Source: an uncultured Methylococcaceae bacterium
GTDB lineage: Bacteria > Pseudomonadota > Gammaproteobacteria > Methylococcales > Methylomonadaceae
Direction of reading: 5' to 3'
Length of the DNA stretch: 40,711 nucleotides
Assembly (NCBI GenBank): GCA_903859415.1
Contig: CAIOMN010000272.1
Coordinates: 1-40,711, forward strand
Every line of letters begins with the position of its first letter. Within the stretch, counting starts at the first letter, position 1. Made by a program: the position numbers and the translations under genes. The notes under the pieces were generated by a model, which was not told the DNA's origin, searched no databases, and saw nothing but the letters and a program-made list of their open reading frames with translations. Positions 36,891-40,711 of this stretch are shown here, one piece after another.

Positions 36891-37850
36891 GTGACAATTC
36901 AACCCCGTCTTCAGGTAGCCGTTGGTGTCGTAAAAAACGCTCAAGGTGATATTTTAATTTCTCTGAGGGATCAAACACTACATCAAGGGGGGCTGTGGGA
37001 GTTTCCGGGTGGTAAGGTCGAGGCTCAAGAAACGGTTGAGCAGGCCTTGCGACGTGAACTTAATGAAGAGTTGGGTATAACCGTTATTTCTGAGACGCCT
37101 CTAATTACCATTCAACATCAATATCCTGACTTGGCTGTAGAGCTAAAAGTGTTTCTCGTCGAGGATTATACCGGCGATGCCGTCAGCGGACTGGGTCAGC
37201 CCTGTCGTTGGGTTAAACCTGCCGACTTAAATCACTATGCTTTTCCAGCGGCTAATCAGCCGATTATCACAGCAGCCCAATTACCTTTTTATTATGCAAT
37301 CCTGGATGATGCAGAGGCGGCGGTGCTAATGGTTAATTTACAAAAACTGTTAGCAGGTGGCTTAAAGTTAATCCAACTTCGATTAAAGACGGTTCCTAAG
37401 CCTGTGTTAAAACAGTTTATTGAACAAGCGAAGATACTCTGCAAGCAAGCGGGGGCTTTATTGTTAATCAATTCTGCGGTTGATCATGCCATAGAGTATG
37501 CCGTTAATGGTATTCATCTAACCAGTCGGGATTTAATGTCAGCCACACAAAGACCCTCGGTTGAACATGAGCCATCTGATTCAAAGTATTGGGTGTCAGC
37601 GTCCTGTCACAACTTACAAGAGTTACTTCATGCACAAGCCATTGGTGTAGACTTTGCCGTACTTGCTCCTGTGAGTTTTACCCAAACCCATCCTGATACA
37701 GAGCCACTGGGCTGGAAACAGTTTTTAGAGCTTGTTTCACAAGTCAATCTCCCGGTCTATGCTTTGGGGGGGCTTTCTAAAGAGGATTTAGAAAAAGCCA
37801 GGAACGCAGGCGGGCAGGGAATTGCTGCAATCAGATCTTTTTTGCAATAA
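36891..37850 (+). CDS. Nudix hydrolase (MutT-like) fused to ThiE-like domain
   Basis: A 319-aa two-domain protein starting with GTG. Residues 1-130 form a MutT-type Nudix domain with the full Nudix box from G41 (GGKVEAQETVEQALRRELNEE). It probably cleans oxidised nucleotides such as 8-oxo-dGTP. Residues about 145-319 resemble thiamine-phosphate synthase (KLIQLRLK, LLINSAVDHA, GIHLTSRDL, FAVLAPVSFTQTHP, YALGGLS). This fusion is widespread in gammaproteobacteria, and the ThiE-like half may have lost synthase activity. No thiamine genes are adjacent. Confidence 0.88.
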   Translation: MTIQPRLQVAVGVVKNAQGDILISLRDQTLHQGGLWEFPGGKVEAQETVEQALRRELNEELGITVISETPLITIQHQYPDLAVELKVFLVEDYTGDAVSGLGQPCRWVKPADLNHYAFPAANQPIITAAQLPFYYAILDDAEAAVLMVNLQKLLAGGLKLIQLRLKTVPKPVLKQFIEQAKILCKQAGALLLINSAVDHAIEYAVNGIHLTSRDLMSATQRPSVEHEPSDSKYWVSASCHNLQELLHAQAIGVDFAVLAPVSFTQTHPDTEPLGWKQFLELVSQVNLPVYALGGLSKEDLEKARNAGGQGIAAIRSFLQ

Positions 37851-37872
37851 TTTATGTTAGGTTTTATTTTTT

Positions 37873-38379
37873 ATGCCATATCCAAAATTTAAATTAGCCA
37901 TTCTAGCCTTATTAGCGATTGATGTAGTTATCTACGCGTTCGTTGGCACGTTAACCCGATTTCTGGATGCCTTTTCATGGATGCTTTTGCTGATTATCTA
38001 TGAAATGGAATCAATGGAGATAGTGTTTATTTCGCAAGCTGTTGTGAGCTTGGTACGTAATAGTTTGATAGCCGTTATTGGCTGGGTATTATTGAGGTAC
38101 TTCCTTGATAATCAATGGCTGGATGTGACTAACTCTGCACTTTGGTTTGTCATGATCATCTTGTTTGAATTGAAAATGCGCTGGCCAACGATCGTGCAGA
38201 AATACCAGCCTGTTTATAATGTCACTAATATGGCTGTTTTGGCTGGACTGGGGATAGTTGCTTTGATTTGGCTGCTTGATTCCGCCTGGTTAGATGCTTT
38301 TGATGCCGTACTCTGGCTGGTTGCTCTAGTAGTGATTGATCTCGATGTTTTTAAGCTCGAAGAGCATAAACAAGCTTAG
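37873..38379 (+). CDS. uncharacterised small membrane protein
   Basis: A 168-aa protein with four to five hydrophobic segments (about 7-28, 48-75, 86-104, 117-135 and 140-158) and few charged loops. It contains a conserved-looking MESMEIVFI stretch after the first helix pair. No ribosome site of note precedes the ATG. I do not recognise the family. It follows the Nudix-ThiE gene by 22 nt and is the last intact gene before the repeat array. Confidence 0.65.
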   Translation: MPYPKFKLAILALLAIDVVIYAFVGTLTRFLDAFSWMLLLIIYEMESMEIVFISQAVVSLVRNSLIAVIGWVLLRYFLDNQWLDVTNSALWFVMIILFELKMRWPTIVQKYQPVYNVTNMAVLAGLGIVALIWLLDSAWLDAFDAVLWLVALVVIDLDVFKLEEHKQA

Positions 38380-38386
38380 CAGCAGC

Positions 38387-38404
38387 ACAGTAATCTACTG
38401 TTTT
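38387..38404 (+). terminator. weak terminator-like hairpin
   Basis: ACAGTA (38387-38392) pairs with TACTGT (38396-38401) over an ATC loop and is followed by TTT. The A+T-rich 6-bp stem is weak, but the position just after the membrane-protein gene fits a terminator. Confidence 0.35.
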
Positions 38405-38438
38405 CCAGTGTAAACCACGCGGAGCATCTTTATTTTCA

Positions 38439-38809
38439 GGCGGTTCTGGCGAAAAGCGTGAGGAACATTGCTTTTATCAGGTGGTATTGGCGAAAAGCGC
38501 GAGGAACATTACTTTTATCAGGCGGTATTGGCGAAAAGCGCGAGGAACATTGCTTTTATCAGGCGGTATTGGCGGAAAGCGCGAGGAACATTGCTTTTAT
38601 CAGGCGGTATTGGCGAAAAGCGCGAGGAACATTGCTTTTATCAGGCGGTATTGGCGGAAAGCGCGAGGAACATTGCTTTTATCAGGCGGTATTGGCGGAA
38701 AGCGCACAAGGAACATTGCTTTTATCAGGCGGTATTGGCGAAAAGCGCGAGGAACATTACTTTTATCAGGCGGTATTGGCGAAAAGCGCGAGGAGCATCA
38801 CCTTTATCA
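38439..38809 (+). repeat. 41-bp direct tandem repeat array, nine full units
   Basis: Units begin with GGCGGTATTGGCGAAAAGCG and start at 38439, 38480, 38521, 38562, 38603, 38644, 38685, 38728 and 38769. All are 41 bp except the seventh, which is 43 bp (GCGCACAAGG instead of GCGCGAGG). Units differ at a few fixed positions, such as GCGAAAAG versus GCGGAAAG, TTGC versus TTAC and GGCGG versus GGTGG. A decayed partial unit precedes the array (about 38416-38438) and another follows (from 38810). There are no spacers, so it is not CRISPR. All three forward frames stay open across it, while the reverse strand has TGATAA in every unit. Whether it is translated is doubtful. Confidence 0.95.
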
Positions 38810-38814
38810 GGTGG

Positions 38815-38838
38815 TTTTCGCCGAACACCGCGCGAAAA
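38815..38838. repeat. inverted repeat at the end of the tandem array
   Basis: TTTTCGC (38815-38821) and GCGAAAA (38832-38838) form a 7-bp stem with a 10-nt loop. The right arm matches the GCGAAAA of the repeat unit, so this looks like a diverged unit meeting its reverse complement. It could be the original structural element or a transcription stop. Confidence 0.5.
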
Positions 38839-38839
38839 A

Positions 38840-39028
38840 GGCCAGGTTCCTTGTGTTATTCGATAGGTTGCTCAATTACCGTGTAATAATGTATGCAGAA
38901 TAAACTGTACTTGTAAATTTTTTGTACATGCAACAATCACCCAGTTTCATTTAAAGAAGGCGGTTCGGTTGGTCTGGTAAAAGAAGCTCTCGAACAGTGG
39001 AATTTAAAACAATCAAATCAACGGATAG
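38840..39028. other. non-coding or decayed stretch after the repeat array
   Basis: No intact gene is seen. One forward frame is open from 38917 to a stop at 39045 and encodes SFKEGGSVGLVKEALEQWN, which reads like the C-terminal end of a real protein but has no start codon and no family I recognise. It overlaps the start of the helicase remnant. Confidence 0.3.
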
Positions 39029-39175
39029 ATGACAGTGATCACTGATTACCATGCAAAATATTATGCGTATGAACTGACCCGCCACTGTGCCGCTGGTGAT
39101 GTTGATCGCCTATCACAATCTTTATTCGATGCGACTGTTGATCTCAACCCACACCGTTACAAAACTCATTGTTAG
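39029..39175 (+). pseudogene. N-terminal fragment of a DEAD/DEAH or SNF2-type helicase
   Basis: A 48-codon frame starts at ATG 39029 and contains DYHAKYYAYELTR, then a short helix and SLFDATVDLNPH. This matches, from memory, the conserved N-terminus of large helicases that accompany adenine methyltransferases in type III-like and related defence loci. In intact members it runs on to a Walker A motif. Here the frame breaks right after DLNPH and ends at TAG. The methyltransferase gene 390 bp downstream supports this identification. It is a dead remnant. Confidence 0.55.
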
Positions 39176-39234
39176 AACTCTATGGGCTATCTACCTTATT
39201 AGACGAGCACCTATTTGGTGATGATAAATCATGA
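39169..39234 (+). pseudogene. unidentified coding fragment
   Basis: A short open frame with LLELYGLSTLLDEHLFGDD ends at TGA (39232-39234). It has no start or ribosome site. It may be another piece of the decayed gene set between the repeats and the methyltransferase. Confidence 0.2.
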
Positions 39235-39255
39235 TTTACTTAAGTTACAGCTTGA

Positions 39256-39438
39256 TCAAGCAGAGCAACGATTAGTTTACTGATTAAAGGTAAAGTTTCG
39301 TTAACTGAAAATATCGCGTTAAGATTAGAACCTGTTTTGGGTTCGACCGTTAATTTTTGGATTAATAGGGAAGTTAAATATCGGGAGCATGTAGCGGCTA
39401 TTGAACAACTAAAAAAGACAGATACACAATCGATCTAA
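39256..39438 (+). pseudogene. C-terminal fragment of an XRE/HigA-like antitoxin
   Basis: From just after a TGA at 39253, 60 codons remain open to TAA at 39436. The peptide contains RATISLLIKGKVSLTENIAL followed by RLEPVLGSTVNFWINREVKYRE. This matches the helix-turn-helix and tail of HigA-type antitoxins, where NIALRLE and FW.N are usual. The N-terminal half is missing or frameshifted and no toxin gene is visible nearby. Confidence 0.5.
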
Positions 39439-39447
39439 TGACTAAAC

Positions 39448-39479
39448 AAAAAGTCCCGATGACTCCATCGAGGCTTTTT
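39448..39479 (+). terminator. Rho-independent terminator after the antitoxin fragment
   Basis: AAAAAGTCCCGATG pairs with CATCGAGGCTTTTT through an ACTC loop, with two G-T type wobbles. The A and T ends make it usable in both directions. It separates the remnants from the methyltransferase gene. Confidence 0.75.
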
Positions 39480-39565
39480 GCCGACCCAGTATCCTTAATC
39501 CGATTTAATTATCGTTTGATTATAAGCAATTGACAAGCTACAACTAAAAAACACGAGCATAACGC

Positions 39566-40711
39566 ATGAGTAAAACCAAACTGGAACTGACTTGGATAGG
39601 CAAGGATAAACGCCCTAAGCTGGAGCCGCGAATCTTATTAGAAGACCCCAGCTTGTCGTATCATGCAAAACAGCGGGTTAATGAGTGTGACCAGTTCGAT
39701 AATAAGTTGATTTTTGGTGATAACTTGCTGGCTTTAAAGGCGTTGGAACAAGAGTATGCAGGTAAAGTAAAGTGTGTGTTTATTGATCCGCCTTACAATA
39801 CCGGCAGTGCTTTTACTCATTATGATGATGGTTTGGAGCATTCAATCTGGCTGTCATTAATACGTGACCGTTTGGAGATTATCCGTTCATTATTGTCAGA
39901 CGATGGTTCTTTGTGGATTACCATTGATGATGCGGAAGGTCATTATTTGAAGGTGTTGTGTGATGAGATTTTTGGTCGCCCTAATTTTATAGGCACTGTT
40001 ACATGGCAAAAAACGACAAGCGTCCATAACAATGCAGTTATGTTCTCATCTGCAACAGATATGGTGCTAGCGTTTAGCAAAGACATTACAAAATTTCAAA
40101 TGGGTAGGGTTCAGCGCAGTGAACGAAATAAAAGCGACTACTCAAACTCAGATAACGACCCTCGTGGACCTTGGGCTTCCAGTCCATTACATGTAAGTTT
40201 AACATCAGGGCAACGCGGTAAACAGTATGCTCAATCAGGAAAGAGCTCAGGACTTTACCCAATCATTAGTCCACTCGGAGAACATGTATTGCCTCCAAAA
40301 GGAAGGTGTTGGGGTTATTCTATAGAATCAATTCAAGCCTTTGAGTCTAATAATTTAATTTGGTGGGGTAAGAATGGTAAAAATCAACCAAGATTAAAGC
40401 GGTTTTTGAAGGATAATAAAGATGGGGTTGTACCGATTACTTTATGGTTATCTGAAGAAGTTGGACATAACCAAGAAGCAAAGGCAGAAAATGCTTCATT
40501 ACTTGAGCATGTCTCTGAACTATTTTCTACACCAAAACCTGAACGTCTTCTGAAACGTGTTTTAGAAATAGCCACCAATCCCGGCGATCTAGTCCTAGAT
40601 TCCTTCGCAGGCTCTGGCACCACTGGCGCAGTCGCCCATAAAATGGGCAGGCGTTGGATCATGATAGAACTCGGCGAACATTGCCACACTCACATCATCC
40701 CGCGTCTTAAA
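39566..40711 (+). CDS. type III-like adenine-specific DNA methyltransferase (Mod), partial
   Basis: The frame is open from ATG 39566 to the window edge (382 codons) with no stop, so the C-terminus is missing. The catalytic DPPY is at 74-77 (FIDPPYNTG) and the S-adenosylmethionine motif FAGSG at 347-351, giving the beta-class order (DPPY first) used by type III Mod and many solitary N6-adenine methyltransferases. The early block LIFGDNLLALKALE and later ATNPGDLVLDSFAGSG are typical. The region between holds a variable recognition domain. A restriction helicase subunit would be expected downstream, outside the window. The helicase fragment upstream suggests the locus has been rearranged. Confidence 0.88.
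   Translation, partial: MSKTKLELTWIGKDKRPKLEPRILLEDPSLSYHAKQRVNECDQFDNKLIFGDNLLALKALEQEYAGKVKCVFIDPPYNTGSAFTHYDDGLEHSIWLSLIRDRLEIIRSLLSDDGSLWITIDDAEGHYLKVLCDEIFGRPNFIGTVTWQKTTSVHNNAVMFSSATDMVLAFSKDITKFQMGRVQRSERNKSDYSNSDNDPRGPWASSPLHVSLTSGQRGKQYAQSGKSSGLYPIISPLGEHVLPPKGRCWGYSIESIQAFESNNLIWWGKNGKNQPRLKRFLKDNKDGVVPITLWLSEEVGHNQEAKAENASLLEHVSELFSTPKPERLLKRVLEIATNPGDLVLDSFAGSGTTGAVAHKMGRRWIMIELGEHCHTHIIPRLK

Noticed and set aside
38439-38809. CRISPR array
   Set aside because: Units are directly abutting with no unique spacers and no cas genes nearby.
38439-38903. Three overlapping forward open frames of 132-142 codons in the repeat array as real genes
   Set aside because: They are the same 41-bp unit read in three phases, with no ribosome site or recognisable domain; openness follows from the unit lacking stops on that strand.
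40384-40689. Minus-strand 101-codon open frame at the right end
   Set aside because: It is the shadow of the methyltransferase gene, which carries conserved motifs on the plus strand.

Overview
The window looks like the chromosome of a gammaproteobacterium, most likely a methylotroph or methanotroph of the Methylococcales type. This rests on an XoxJ/MxaJ-type periplasmic protein at the left end, a Nudix-ThiE fusion, the rpsF-rpsR-DUF2232-rplI order and the enterobacterial-type cellulose genes. The assignment is an inference; no marker gene for exact placement is present.

Layout. A tRNA-Glu and its terminator (3-118) precede an XoxJ/MxaJ-like protein (300-1154). A glycogen locus follows (1254-12987): malQ, a GH57 amylase-family gene and glgC lie on the minus strand, and glgB and glgA lie divergently on the plus strand. 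Two unusual genes follow glgA on the plus strand. One encodes two CBM21-type modules fused to an endonuclease/exonuclease/phosphatase (EEP) domain, the other a phospholipase-D-family protein. Next is a complete cellulose-export operon, all on the minus strand and read bcsC-E-F-G-R-Q-A-B-Z (27301 down to 13056). It should make cellulose that BcsG decorates with phosphoethanolamine, under c-di-GMP control through the BcsA PilZ domain and the BcsE GIL domain. Two alpha/beta-hydrolase esterases run divergently from it (27719-29470).

From 29657 to 38379 the genes are mostly conserved and plus-strand: rpsF, rpsR, a DUF2232 membrane protein, rplI, waaA, a PP-loop RNA-thiolation-like enzyme coupled to a TusA-like protein, a cation diffusion facilitator, argJ, a Nudix-ThiE fusion and a small membrane protein.

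The right end is accessory DNA. It holds a 41-bp tandem repeat (nine full copies) that is open in all three forward frames, then a stretch of broken gene fragments (a helicase N-terminus and an antitoxin-like C-terminus), then the start of a type III-like adenine DNA methyltransferase cut by the window edge.

The most interesting candidate for a new system is the CBM21-EEP plus PLD pair at the end of the glycogen operon. The EEP part resembles, from memory, the maltose-6'-phosphate phosphatase MapP family. Its fusion to glycogen-binding modules suggests a bacterial counterpart of the glycogen phosphatase laforin, with the PLD protein as a possible partner phosphodiesterase.
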